DNA of 9,727 bases from an uncultured Coriobacteriaceae bacterium (GCA_900544245.1 UQUH01000059.1:1-9727), one strand, 5' to 3'; shown: positions 1 to 7,672, numbered from the stretch's first letter. Translations and numbers: made by a program. The notes: generated from the letters alone by a model not told the origin.

Positions 1-58
1 TCAGACAGTCCTCGCGCCCGCTTCGCATGAATCGCTCATCTGCTCAAGATGCCCGCAT

Positions 59-88
59 CTGCGATCCCTATCTGCTGGGGTATATATT
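59..88 (+). promoter_or_regulatory. Weak candidate promoter for rpiB-glyA-comEB
   Basis: An AT-rich TATATT at 83-88 resembles a -10 box and is the only such run in the leader. The best -35 at 18-bp spacing is CTGCGA (59-64), which matches the consensus at only three positions. Transcription would start near 95, giving a leader of about 54 nt before the rpiB start. The three downstream genes are closely spaced and have no other obvious promoter, so they would share this one. Transcription could equally come from genes to the left of the window. Confidence 0.35.
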
Positions 89-94
89 GTTTTG

Positions 95-115
95 CCAATG
101 CACATGCTGCATTGG
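95..115. repeat. Perfect 8-bp inverted repeat at the predicted +1 of rpiB
   Basis: CCAATGCA (95-102) and TGCATTGG (108-115) are exact reverse complements around a 5-nt spacer CATGC. The element begins about 7 bp after the candidate -10, so it would cover the transcription start and the first 20 nt of the mRNA. It could be an operator for a dimeric repressor or a 5'-terminal stem that protects the transcript. It is not followed by a T-run, so it is not an intrinsic terminator. The repeat is seen directly; its role is inferred. Confidence 0.6.
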
Positions 116-148
116 ATTGATTCGTGCATGAAGACGAGAGGGTCAGCT

Positions 149-601
149 ATGGCACAACTGCGCATCGCGTTGGCATCGGATCACGGTGGCTTCGAGCAAA
201 AGGAGGAGCTCAGACCGTGGCTCGAGGATCTCGGCTTCACGGTCGACGACTTCGGTTGCGATAGCGAGGAAAGCGTCGACTATCCCGATTACGCCGAGCG
301 CGCGGCGCGTGCCGTCGCGCAAGGCGATGACGACTACGGCATTCTCGTATGCGGTACCGGCATCGGTATGATGATCGCCGCCAACAAGGTCGCCGGCATC
401 CGTGCCGCAAACCTCACCTCACCCGAGTTCGCCAAGCTCTCCCGCGAGCATAACGATGCAAACGTCGCGACGCTTTCGGGGCGTTTCACCTCTCTCGAGG
501 ACAACAAGAGCATTATCGAGACGTTCCTCGACACCGACTTCGCGGGTGGCAGGCATGCCCGCAGGGTCGAGAAGATCATGACCATCGAAGACGCAGAGTA
601 G
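149..601 (+). CDS. rpiB: Ribose-5-phosphate isomerase B
   Basis: This cytoplasmic enzyme interconverts D-ribulose 5-phosphate and D-ribose 5-phosphate in the non-oxidative pentose phosphate pathway, feeding PRPP and nucleotide synthesis. The 150-aa product has the usual RpiB/LacA-LacB length. It carries the N-terminal ALASDHGG motif (D11, H12), the central VCGTGIG loop with the catalytic-type Cys68, the SREHNDANV segment (H101, N102) and a basic C-terminal GGRHARRV stretch that in the family contacts phosphate. The frame is open further upstream, with ATGs at 98, 104 and 128. Only the ATG at 149 has a Shine-Dalgarno (GAGAGG, 136-141) at proper spacing, and family homology begins there. It is the first gene of a tight rpiB-glyA-comEB group. 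Assignment to RpiB rather than a LacA/LacB galactose-6-phosphate isomerase rests on overall similarity and the neighbour glyA. Confidence 0.93.
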   Translation: MAQLRIALASDHGGFEQKEELRPWLEDLGFTVDDFGCDSEESVDYPDYAERAARAVAQGDDDYGILVCGTGIGMMIAANKVAGIRAANLTSPEFAKLSREHNDANVATLSGRFTSLEDNKSIIETFLDTDFAGGRHARRVEKIMTIEDAE

Positions 602-614
602 GAGAGCCTTGCCC

Positions 615-1868
615 ATGAACAACGAGCTACTTGCCCAGGCAGACCCGGAGATTTCCGCTGCCATCAACGACGAGCTGACGCGCCAGCGCAACACGCTCGA
701 GCTCATCGCATCCGAGAATATCCCCTCGTTGCCTGTCATCGAGACGATGGGCACGATTCTCACCAACAAGTACGCCGAAGGTTATCCCGGCAAGCGCTAT
801 TACGGCGGCTGCGCCAACGTCGACACCATCGAGACGATCGCCCGCAACCGCGCCTGTGAGGTGTTCGGGGCAAAGTACGCCAACGTGCAGCCACATTCGG
901 GCGTCTGCGCTAACTCCGCCGCTTACTTCGCGTTGCTCGATCCGGGTGCCACCATTCTGGGCATGTCGCTCTCGGCTGGCGGCCATCTCTCGCACGGTGC
1001 CAAGTTCTCGCTCTCGGGTCGTTTCTACGATGCCCATTCCTACGGCCTGAATCCCGAGACCGAGCGCATCGACATGGACGAGGTCCGTGCCATTGCCCGG
1101 GAGGTCAAGCCCGATCTCATCGTCGCGGGCGCCTCGGCCTATCCGCGGATCATCGACTTCGAGGCCTTCGCCGACATCGCCCATGAGGTGGGCGCCTACC
1201 TCATGGTCGACATGGCGCACATCGCCGGTCTCGTTGCCGGTGGCGCCCATCCCTCGCCGGTACCCCATGCCGACATCGTCACCTCCACCTCGCACAAGAC
1301 CCTGCGCGGCCCGCGCGGTGGCTTCATGGTCACCAACAACGAGGAGATTTACGACAAGTACAACAAGGCCGTGTTCCCCGGATGGCAGGGCGGTCCGCTC
1401 ATGCACGTCATCGCCGCCAAGGCCGTCGCCTTTGGCGAGGCGGCGCAACCGTCGTTCTCCGAGTACGCCCATGCCGTCGTCGAAAACGCCGCCGCCTTGG
1501 GCGAGGGCTTGGTCGAGGGCGGCCTGCGCCTCGTTTCCGGCGGCACCGACAATCACCTGTGCCTCGTCGACCTCACGCCCGCGGGCATCACCGGCAAGGA
1601 GGCCGAGGAGTTGCTCGAGCCGCTCGGCATAACGACCAACAAGAACGCCATTCCCAACGACCCACTCCCGTCTTCCATCACGAGCGGCGTGCGCGTGGGA
1701 AGCGCCACGATCACCTCGCGTGGCTTTGACGCTGACGAGGCCCGCGCCATCGGCGGCTTCATCGCACGCGCCATCTTCAATCGTGATGACCGGACCGTCC
1801 TCGAGGGAGTCGCGCGCGAAGTGCATGACATGCTCGAGGCGCATCCGCTGTATCCCGAAATCGCCTAG
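615..1868 (+). CDS. glyA: Serine hydroxymethyltransferase
   Basis: This PLP-dependent cytoplasmic enzyme converts serine and tetrahydrofolate to glycine and 5,10-methylene-THF, the main one-carbon source for thymidylate and purine synthesis. The 417-aa product matches the usual length. Visible landmarks are LELIASENIPS near the N-terminus, the NKYAEGYPGKRYYGG substrate loop, VDMAHIAGLVAGG (D199, H202, pairing with and stacking on PLP), and the PLP-lysine motif STSHKTLRGPRGG with K228. The C-terminal ITSGVRVGSATITSRG segment is also typical. An in-frame TTG at 609 is possible, but the Shine-Dalgarno GGAGAG (601-606) sits 8 nt before the ATG at 615 and only 2 nt before the TTG, so the ATG is chosen. 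The gene starts 13 nt after rpiB, and the ribosome site overlaps the last base of the rpiB stop codon. The product supplies methylene-THF to the same dTMP pathway that the next gene feeds with dUMP. Confidence 0.97.
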   Translation: MNNELLAQADPEISAAINDELTRQRNTLELIASENIPSLPVIETMGTILTNKYAEGYPGKRYYGGCANVDTIETIARNRACEVFGAKYANVQPHSGVCANSAAYFALLDPGATILGMSLSAGGHLSHGAKFSLSGRFYDAHSYGLNPETERIDMDEVRAIAREVKPDLIVAGASAYPRIIDFEAFADIAHEVGAYLMVDMAHIAGLVAGGAHPSPVPHADIVTSTSHKTLRGPRGGFMVTNNEEIYDKYNKAVFPGWQGGPLMHVIAAKAVAFGEAAQPSFSEYAHAVVENAAALGEGLVEGGLRLVSGGTDNHLCLVDLTPAGITGKEAEELLEPLGITTNKNAIPNDPLPSSITSGVRVGSATITSRGFDADEARAIGGFIARAIFNRDDRTVLEGVAREVHDMLEAHPLYPEIA

Positions 1869-1881
1869 CGCGCAAAGCGCG
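1869..1881 (+). promoter_or_regulatory. Short GC hairpin directly before the comEB ribosome site
   Basis: CGCGC (1869-1873) and GCGCG (1877-1881) pair perfectly around an AAA loop. The stem lies between the glyA stop and the strong ribosome site GGAGAGGAG (1882-1890) that serves the next gene. There is no T-run, so it is not a terminator. It could keep the ribosome site exposed or mark an RNA-processing point. In GC-rich DNA a 5-bp stem can also arise by chance. Confidence 0.35.
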
Positions 1882-1895
1882 GGAGAGGAGACGTC

Positions 1896-2348
1896 ATGGC
1901 CGACACACGTCCGAGCTGGGACGAGTACTTCATGGATATCACGCGCAGGGTCGCCACGCGTTCGACCTGCCTGCGCCGCGCCGTCGGCGCCATCCTGGTT
2001 CACGACAAGCGCATCATCGCCAGCGGATACAACGGAGGACCTTCGGGGCTTGCGCATTGCCTCGACATCGGCTGCCTGCGCGAGAAGCTCGGCATTCCCT
2101 CCGGACAGCAGCATGAGCTGTGCCGCGGTATCCACGCCGAGCAAAACGCCATCATCCAGGCGGCGCGCTACGGCGTGTCCATCGAGGGTTCCGTCCTGTA
2201 CTGCACCACGCAGCCCTGCACGCAATGCACCAAGATGCTCATCAACGCGGGCATAACCGAAATCGTCTATGCGGAAGGGTATCCGGACGATCTCGCGCGC
2301 GAGCTCCTGGAGGAGTCCGGCATCATCGTGCGCCGCTTCGAGGCATAG
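1896..2348 (+). CDS. comEB: Deoxycytidylate (dCMP) deaminase, ComEB type
   Basis: This is a zinc-dependent deaminase that converts dCMP to dUMP, the substrate of thymidylate synthase. The 150-aa protein has the full cytidine/deoxycytidylate deaminase zinc signature: HAE with H80 (zinc ligand) and E82 (proton shuttle), and PCTQC with C108 and C111 (zinc ligands). The N-terminal half contains the CLRRAVGAILVHDKRIIASGYNG strand-helix start typical of dCMP deaminases (the run here is residues 25-47), and the extra Cys/His-containing stretch at residues 54-76 fits that subgroup. The start is fixed by the ribosome site at 1882-1890. The gene lies 27 nt after glyA. The two products meet at thymidylate synthase, one giving methylene-THF and the other dUMP. 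The comEB name follows the Bacillus competence-locus homologue; no competence role is implied. The distinction from a generic cytidine deaminase is likely but not proven. Confidence 0.9.
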   Translation: MADTRPSWDEYFMDITRRVATRSTCLRRAVGAILVHDKRIIASGYNGGPSGLAHCLDIGCLREKLGIPSGQQHELCRGIHAEQNAIIQAARYGVSIEGSVLYCTTQPCTQCTKMLINAGITEIVYAEGYPDDLARELLEESGIIVRRFEA

Positions 2349-2406
2349 AAATCCCCGCTCAGGAGCTTGTGGATGTACTCGTCGAAGGGCGCTTCACCGT
2401 TCACGG

Positions 2407-2462
2407 AATAAAACCCAAAAACAATTCCGCTTTGCAAGATTGCCAATGCCTTTTGCTACAAT
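2407..2462 (+). promoter_or_regulatory. Candidate promoter of the atp operon
   Basis: A TACAAT -10 box (2457-2462) is preceded directly by TGC (2454-2456), giving an extended -10 TGnTACAAT. The best -35 is TTGCAA (2432-2437) at a long 19-bp spacing, which the extended -10 can tolerate. An A-rich stretch at 2407-2426 lies at about -62 to -43, where an UP element would be. Predicted transcription starts near 2469, about 50 nt before the first atp gene. The 170-nt gap after comEB is unusual in this compact region and supports a promoter here. No clear terminator separates it from comEB, so read-through is possible. Confidence 0.55.
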
Positions 2463-2518
2463 CCCATATTGGTGTGCTTGATGCCGAGTCGCCGGTTTAT
2501 CGGGGAGGAACGTGTTCG

Positions 2519-2836
2519 ATGCCCATACTTTTCGGAGCCCTTACGGGACTTCTGGGTTTCGTCCCGCTGTTTCTCGCTTTTAGACTGGCACGCAAGCACC
2601 CGTCGACGAACACATTGACTTTCGGCCTCTTCGGGCTGGGAGGTGTCTTCGTCTCGCTGATCATCTTGGTGGTTGGACTCATCATTTGTGCGATGACGGC
2701 GCGAGATGGACTGGTCGGCTTCGCCATCGCGGAGGCGGTTGTGTTCCTCGGCGCAACGATTGCCTTCGTCTTGAAGAGGAACTACGTCTTCAAGCGCGGT
2801 GGTGACAAGAACGAGACCCGAGTGAAGGGGGAGTAA
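2519..2836 (+). CDS. Small three-helix membrane protein in the AtpI position
   Basis: The 105-aa product is strongly hydrophobic. Membrane segments can be seen at about residues 2-24, 33-60 and 64-86, and a charged tail rich in Lys, Arg and Glu follows (87-105). The start ATG has a strong Shine-Dalgarno GGGGAGGA (2502-2509) 9 nt upstream. It is the first gene after the candidate atp promoter and its stop lies 1 nt before the atpB start, which is the place of atpI in most bacterial atp operons. AtpI proteins assist c-ring assembly or Mg2+ handling and are poorly conserved in sequence. Here the assignment rests on position and topology only, because I see no diagnostic AtpI motif. An unrelated small membrane protein remains possible. 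Confidence 0.7.
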   Translation: MPILFGALTGLLGFVPLFLAFRLARKHPSTNTLTFGLFGLGGVFVSLIILVVGLIICAMTARDGLVGFAIAEAVVFLGATIAFVLKRNYVFKRGGDKNETRVKGE

Positions 2837-2837
2837 G

Positions 2838-3632
2838 GTGGGAGACGCTCTAGGCGCATTTGTAGGAGAGGCCCAAGGCCTGTCCGCGCATTTTGAGCCC
2901 CAGACCGTATTCAGCATCGGAGGCTGGAACATCACGCAGTACGACATCTGGCTGTTCATCGCCTTTTTCGTCGCGTTGCTGGTGATCCTCATAGCTGCCA
3001 GGAAGCTGCAGCTCATTCCGACCAACAAGTTCTACAATATGGTCGAATACGGCTACGAGTTCGTTAATCGCAACGTCGCGGAAGACGTCATCGGACATGG
3101 TTTCAAGAAGCACGTCCCGTTCCTGGCGACTTTGTTCTTCTTCATTCTCATTTGCAACATGCTCGGTCTCGTTCCGGGCTTCAAGACGTCGACGGGTTCC
3201 ATTTCGTGCACCTGGGCGCTTGCGACCATATCGTTCGTCTACTTCAACTTCTACGGTTTCAAGACCCTGGGAGCAGGCGGGTACTTCAAGTCGCTGTGCC
3301 CGAGCGGCGTTCCCGGTCCCATGGTTCCGGTCATCTGGTTCCTTGAGTTCTTCTCCATGGTCATCCGCATTCTCACGCTGGCCGTTCGTCTTTACGGCAA
3401 CATGCTCGCGGGTCACATGGTCCTCGCGGTGTTTGGTATCGCGACCACGTGCTTCCTGCAGGTTGCGCTGTTCAGCGGCTCCATCGACCTCATCGCAGGC
3501 CTGCCGTCGGTGGCATGGTTCCTGCTTCTCGTCGTGATGTACGCGCTCGAGTGCTTGGTCGCCTTCATCCAGGCCTTCGTGTTCGCCATATTGTCGGCGT
3601 CGTACATCAACATGGCCACTCATCCGCACTAG
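2838..3632 (+). CDS. atpB: F-type ATP synthase subunit a
   Basis: Subunit a forms the two half-channels that carry ions to and from the c-ring in the membrane Fo sector. The 264-aa protein has five to six hydrophobic segments (about 36-55, 94-112, 125-141, 164-182, 197-216 and 224-256). The essential arginine is R184 in LAVRLYGNMLAGH, with N187. The conserved glutamine of the last helix is Q245 in AFIQAFVFAILSASYI. H193 and E238 occupy the places of E219 and H245 of the E. coli protein, so the polar pair is swapped as in mitochondrial subunit a. The start is GTG at 2838, 1 nt after the previous stop. The run GGGGGAG (2827-2833) gives a rather short spacing of 4 nt. No better in-frame start exists nearby, and translation is probably coupled to the upstream gene. 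Confidence 0.96.
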   Translation: MGDALGAFVGEAQGLSAHFEPQTVFSIGGWNITQYDIWLFIAFFVALLVILIAARKLQLIPTNKFYNMVEYGYEFVNRNVAEDVIGHGFKKHVPFLATLFFFILICNMLGLVPGFKTSTGSISCTWALATISFVYFNFYGFKTLGAGGYFKSLCPSGVPGPMVPVIWFLEFFSMVIRILTLAVRLYGNMLAGHMVLAVFGIATTCFLQVALFSGSIDLIAGLPSVAWFLLLVVMYALECLVAFIQAFVFAILSASYINMATHPH

Positions 3633-3641
3633 GATGGACCT

Positions 3642-3656
3642 GACGCGAGACGCGTC
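3642..3656 (+). promoter_or_regulatory. Stem-loop 1 in the atpB-atpE spacer
   Basis: GACGCG (3642-3647) and CGCGTC (3651-3656) pair perfectly around a 3-nt AGA loop, 9 nt after the atpB stop. It lacks a T-run, so it is unlikely to terminate transcription. A 3'-end stabilising or processing role for the atpB part of the mRNA is plausible. Confidence 0.5.
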
Positions 3657-3694
3657 CGCCCGCCGCAGCGCATGTGGCGTTTCTATTGGTGTCA

Positions 3695-3716
3695 CAGCCG
3701 GTTGCCTTTCCGGCTG
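3695..3716 (+). promoter_or_regulatory. Stem-loop 2 in the atpB-atpE spacer
   Basis: CAGCCGG (3695-3701) and CCGGCTG (3710-3716) form a perfect 7-bp stem with an 8-nt loop, TTGCCTTT. The sequence after it (AGCATATTTG) has no terminating T-run. The stem is strong enough to block 3' exonucleases and may separate a stable atpE-containing RNA from the atpB part. Confidence 0.6.
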
Positions 3717-3731
3717 AGCATATTTGTCAGA

Positions 3732-3767
3732 TGCCCCATAAGAGGAATGGGGTAGGAAAAAGGAGGA
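3732..3767 (+). promoter_or_regulatory. Stem-loop 3 and strong ribosome site of atpE
   Basis: CCCCAT (3734-3739) pairs with ATGGGG (3747-3752). The stem extends by a G-U and a U-A pair to 3732/3754, with loop AAGAGGA. The near-consensus Shine-Dalgarno AAGGAGGA (3760-3767) follows 5 nt later, 4 nt before the GTG start of atpE. The loop itself carries a second Shine-Dalgarno-like AGAGGA. Such an arrangement fits high translation of the c subunit, which is needed in about ten copies per complex. In E. coli the atpE leader is also known to boost translation. Confidence 0.55.
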
Positions 3768-3771
3768 AGTT

Positions 3772-3990
3772 GTGGAAATCACGCTTGTACTCGCAGCACT
3801 GAAGGTCGTCGGTTACGGCCTGGCGGCCATTGGCCCTGGTATCGGCATCGGTATCGCCACCTACGGTCTTTGCGTCTCTGCTGCTCGCCAGCCCGAGATG
3901 AAGGGTCAGCTCATGGGCTACTTCTTCATCGGCGCCGCCATGTCCGAGGCGTTGGCACTGCTTGGCTTGGTCCTGTTCTTCATCGGTTAA
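3772..3990 (+). CDS. atpE: F-type ATP synthase subunit c (proteolipid)
   Basis: Copies of this 72-aa hairpin form the rotating c-ring in the membrane. Helix 1 carries the glycine-rich packing motif GPGIGIGIATYG (21-32), the polar loop is ARQPE (R39, Q40, P41), and helix 2 carries the ion-binding carboxylate E59 in AAMSEALALLG. The Gln of helix 1 that binds Na+ in Ilyobacter or Propionigenium is Ile here, and the Ser/Thr after the Glu are Ala/Leu, so the ring is predicted to be proton-coupled. The start is a GTG behind a very strong ribosome site. The gene is separated from atpB by a 139-nt structured spacer, the longest gap inside the operon. Length and topology are typical. Confidence 0.97.
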   Translation: MEITLVLAALKVVGYGLAAIGPGIGIGIATYGLCVSAARQPEMKGQLMGYFFIGAAMSEALALLGLVLFFIG

Positions 3991-4025
3991 TCGTCTTGTA
4001 CATGAGAGATTCTGATTTTAAGAAT

Positions 4026-4043
4026 AGGAGGCAAGCGAAGTTG
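4026..4043 (+). promoter_or_regulatory. Ribosome site fixing a TTG start for atpF
   Basis: AGGAGG (4026-4031) sits 9 nt before the TTG at 4041. The in-frame ATG at 4002 has no Shine-Dalgarno, and the ATG at 4046 is out of frame. The TTG start also gives a clean signal-peptide-like N-terminus. This supports the TTG over the upstream ATG. Confidence 0.7.
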
Positions 4044-4640
4044 AAATGCAAGAATAAGGCAACAAGGATCAGCTGCGCCGTTGTGTTCGCGGCGGCCTTT
4101 GCACTGGCTTGCCCTGCATATGCATTCGCTTCTGAGGGGGGCATCGACGCGATCCTGCCCAAGATGAACGAATTCATCCCCATGCTCGTCGCCTTCATCA
4201 TCCTTTGGATCGTCCTCGCGAAGTTCGGGTGGCCCCTGTTTGACGGCATGCTCGTGAAACGCGAGACGACCATCCGCGAGGCCCTCGAGAAGTCCGAGCA
4301 GGCACGCATCGAGTCCGAGCGCGTGCTCGCCGAGTACCAGGACAAGCTGATCGAGGCTCGCCAGGAGGCGGCCACGATCATCTCCGAGGCCAAGCAGCAG
4401 GCCGAGGCGCAGCGCGCCGCGACCACCGCCAAGGCCCAGGAGGAGGCCGAGAAGATCATCGTCAAGGCGCGCGAGGCAATGCAGGCGGAGAAGAACGCCG
4501 CCATCGCCGAGCTCCAGGCGTCTGTCGCCGATATCGCATGTGCCGCCATGACCCGCGTCGTGCAGGAGGACTTCACGGATGCGGATCATCGTAGGCTCAT
4601 CGAGAAGAGCCTCGAAGAGATAGGTACGCTCAATGCCTAG
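4041..4640 (+). CDS. atpF: F-type ATP synthase subunit b with signal-like N-terminus
   Basis: Subunit b is the peripheral stalk that ties F1 to Fo. From the TTG start the protein has 199 aa. Residues 1-31 look like a signal peptide: basic MKCKNKATR, a hydrophobic Ala-rich core, then AYAFA before SEGG. Next come the usual b-subunit membrane segment MNEFIPMLVAFIILWIVLAK (about 41-60) and a long charged Ala/Glu/Lys/Arg-rich coiled coil (about 70-165) that dimerises. The C-terminal helix binds delta. The extra N-terminal hydrophobic segment is, from memory, shared by some actinobacterial b subunits; whether it is cleaved cannot be told here. The cysteine at residue 24 has Ala rather than Leu at -3, so it is a poor lipobox. 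The gene overlaps atpH by 8 nt, which suggests translational coupling. Confidence 0.92.
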   Translation: MKCKNKATRISCAVVFAAAFALACPAYAFASEGGIDAILPKMNEFIPMLVAFIILWIVLAKFGWPLFDGMLVKRETTIREALEKSEQARIESERVLAEYQDKLIEARQEAATIISEAKQQAEAQRAATTAKAQEEAEKIIVKAREAMQAEKNAAIAELQASVADIACAAMTRVVQEDFTDADHRRLIEKSLEEIGTLNA

Positions 4641-5202
4641 GAATCGCCTGCTCATCAAGAAGGAAATCGAGGCATATGCCGAGGTCCTGCTCGAACTGGG
4701 CGAGTCCACCGATAGCGTGTACTCGATTTCGGCTCAGCTCGAGGAGATGAAGAAGGTCGTGCGCATGCACCCTGGTCTCAGGGACGTGCTCGCGAACGAC
4801 TCCATCGACGAGAATACGCGTGCGACGGTAATCCATGAGGTCTTCAAGGAGTTTTCCGTCGACATGATCAAGTTCGTCATCGTGATGGCCGAGCGTCAGG
4901 ACATTCCGCTGCTCCCAAGGGTCGCGGAGTGCTATGACCAGATGGTCCAGGACAAGTACGACGTCGTCATCCTCGACGTCGCCACCGTCATTCCGCTCGA
5001 CGACGAGCTGCGAGAGAAGTTTAAGAGTAAGTTTGCCGCCCAATTCGGCAAGGAGATCGTCCTGCGCGAGCATGTCGATGCCTGGCTGCTTGGCGGCACG
5101 AACGTGAGAGCAAATGGTAGGCGTGTCGATTGTTGCACCGCTACGCGAATCGAAAGGGTTCGTGCCGAGCTCTCTTCAGTATGGACTGGAGGTGAAAGGT
5201 AA
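4633..5202 (+). CDS. atpH: F-type ATP synthase subunit delta
   Basis: Delta links the top of the alpha3beta3 hexamer to subunit b. The 189-aa product shows the family layout: an N-terminal six-helix domain (about 1-110, with AYAEVLLELG and the FVIVMAERQDIPLLPRV segment) and a C-terminal part with the usual LREHVDAWLLGG strand, RANGRRVD and RIERVRAEL. The C-terminal strand departs slightly from the common pattern, with GGTN in place of a GG-hydrophobic run and DCC in place of D-(A/G)-S. The frame is intact. The ATG lies inside the atpF 3' end, with an AGAGATAGG site (4616-4624) 8 nt upstream. The stop is immediately followed by the atpA start, with no gap. Identification rests on position plus the C-terminal motif, because delta is poorly conserved. 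Confidence 0.93.
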   Translation: MPRNRLLIKKEIEAYAEVLLELGESTDSVYSISAQLEEMKKVVRMHPGLRDVLANDSIDENTRATVIHEVFKEFSVDMIKFVIVMAERQDIPLLPRVAECYDQMVQDKYDVVILDVATVIPLDDELREKFKSKFAAQFGKEIVLREHVDAWLLGGTNVRANGRRVDCCTATRIERVRAELSSVWTGGER

Positions 5203-6771
<1,569 letters not shown>

Positions 6772-6781
6772 AGGTTAGCGC

Positions 6782-7669
6782 ATGCCCAGTCAACGCGATA
6801 TCAAGAGGCGCAAGCTCTCCGTCGAGAGCACGAAGCAGATCACGCGCACCATGGAAATGGTCGCGACTGCCAAGATCCGCCATGCGACTGAGCGCATCGC
6901 CGCCGCTACCCCGTATTCCGAGGCCATGGTCAAGACGCTTTCGGCTGTAGCTGCCCACTCCATTGGCGTGGAGCATCCGCTGCTGGAAGAGCACGAGCAG
7001 AAGAAGGCGGCAATCGCCATCGTCGTGGTCTCGGACCGTGGCCTGGCCGGTGGATTCAACAGCAACGTGTTTCGCATGGTAGACAAGTACCGTGCTGAGA
7101 ACACCGCTGCCGGCATCAAGACCGACGTCATCGTCTGCGGCAAGAAGGGCGCGAGCTACTTCCACTACCGCAGGCTCGAGCCGCTCATGGTCTTCCGCGA
7201 CATGTCCGCCGACCCCACGATACAGGAGGCGCGCGAGATTTCCTCGTACGTTCGCAGCAGCTTCCTCGACCATGCCGTTGACGAGGTGAAGGTGTTCTAC
7301 AACCATGCCCGCAACGCCGCCGATCAGGATTTGCGCGAAGAGGTCATCCTGCCCGTCCAGGCCGATGCGCTCAAGGCAAGTGACGAGGAGGGGGAGTCTT
7401 CCCTCGCCGCCGGCACGAGTTTCGAGCCTTCGTCGGAAGAGGTTCTTGACCGCCTGCTCCCGGCTTATGTCGAGACGGTGGTCTATCACGCGCTCATCGA
7501 TTCAGCCGCTGCCGAGCAGGGCGCTCGCCGCAAGGCGATGAAGTCCGCGACCGACAACGCGACCGAGATGATCGAAACGCTGGATCGTCTGTACAACCGC
7601 GTACGCCAGGGCGCCATCACCACCGAGATCACCGAGATCGTCGGCGGTGCGGCCGCTTTGGAGGAATAG
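6782..7669 (+). CDS. atpG: F-type ATP synthase subunit gamma
   Basis: Gamma is the central rotor shaft inside the alpha3beta3 ring. The 295-aa product begins with the typical coiled-coil helix (RDIKRRKLSVESTKQITRTMEMVATAKI, residues 5-32) and has the SDRGLAGGFNSNV strand (about 84-96) of the Rossmann-like domain. It ends with the gamma signature ITTEITEIVGGAAA on the C-terminal helix. A short acidic stretch (DEEGESS, about 201-207) before SFEPSSEEVLDRLLP is a usual variable site. The ribosome site GAGG (6771-6774) overlaps the atpA stop codon and sits 7 nt before the ATG. The gene's 3' end carries a strong GGAGGAA site (7660-7666) that seems to serve a mini-ORF before atpD. Confidence 0.97.
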   Translation: MPSQRDIKRRKLSVESTKQITRTMEMVATAKIRHATERIAAATPYSEAMVKTLSAVAAHSIGVEHPLLEEHEQKKAAIAIVVVSDRGLAGGFNSNVFRMVDKYRAENTAAGIKTDVIVCGKKGASYFHYRRLEPLMVFRDMSADPTIQEAREISSYVRSSFLDHAVDEVKVFYNHARNAADQDLREEVILPVQADALKASDEEGESSLAAGTSFEPSSEEVLDRLLPAYVETVVYHALIDSAAAEQGARRKAMKSATDNATEMIETLDRLYNRVRQGAITTEITEIVGGAAALEE

Positions 7670-7672
7670 AGA

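Noticed and set aside
1..30. A frame open from the left edge to a TGA at 28-30, possibly the last nine codons of an upstream gene.
   Set aside because: Nine codons cannot be recognised, and no ribosome or terminator signal supports it. It remains only a possibility.
47..60. AGATGC/GCATCT inverted repeat as a terminator of an upstream gene.
   Set aside because: The spacer is only 2 nt, too short for a hairpin loop, and no T-run follows.
92..148. An N-terminal extension of RpiB from ATGs at 98, 104 or 128 or a start at 92.
   Set aside because: None of these starts has a Shine-Dalgarno. The ATG at 149 has one at proper spacing, and family similarity begins there.
627..2225. A 532-codon open frame on the minus strand opposite glyA and comEB.
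   Set aside because: It lies antisense to two certain genes in GC-rich DNA, has no recognisable domain and follows their codon pattern, so it is a shadow.
3772..3990. A sodium-coupled c-ring, as in some anaerobes.
   Set aside because: The helix-1 Gln and the Ser/Thr after the ion-binding Glu are replaced by Ile and Ala/Leu, so Na+ ligands are missing.
4041..5202. A b-delta fusion or a mycobacterial-type arrangement.
   Set aside because: atpF and atpH are separate frames with a stop at 4638-4640 and their own ribosome sites; they only overlap by 8 nt.
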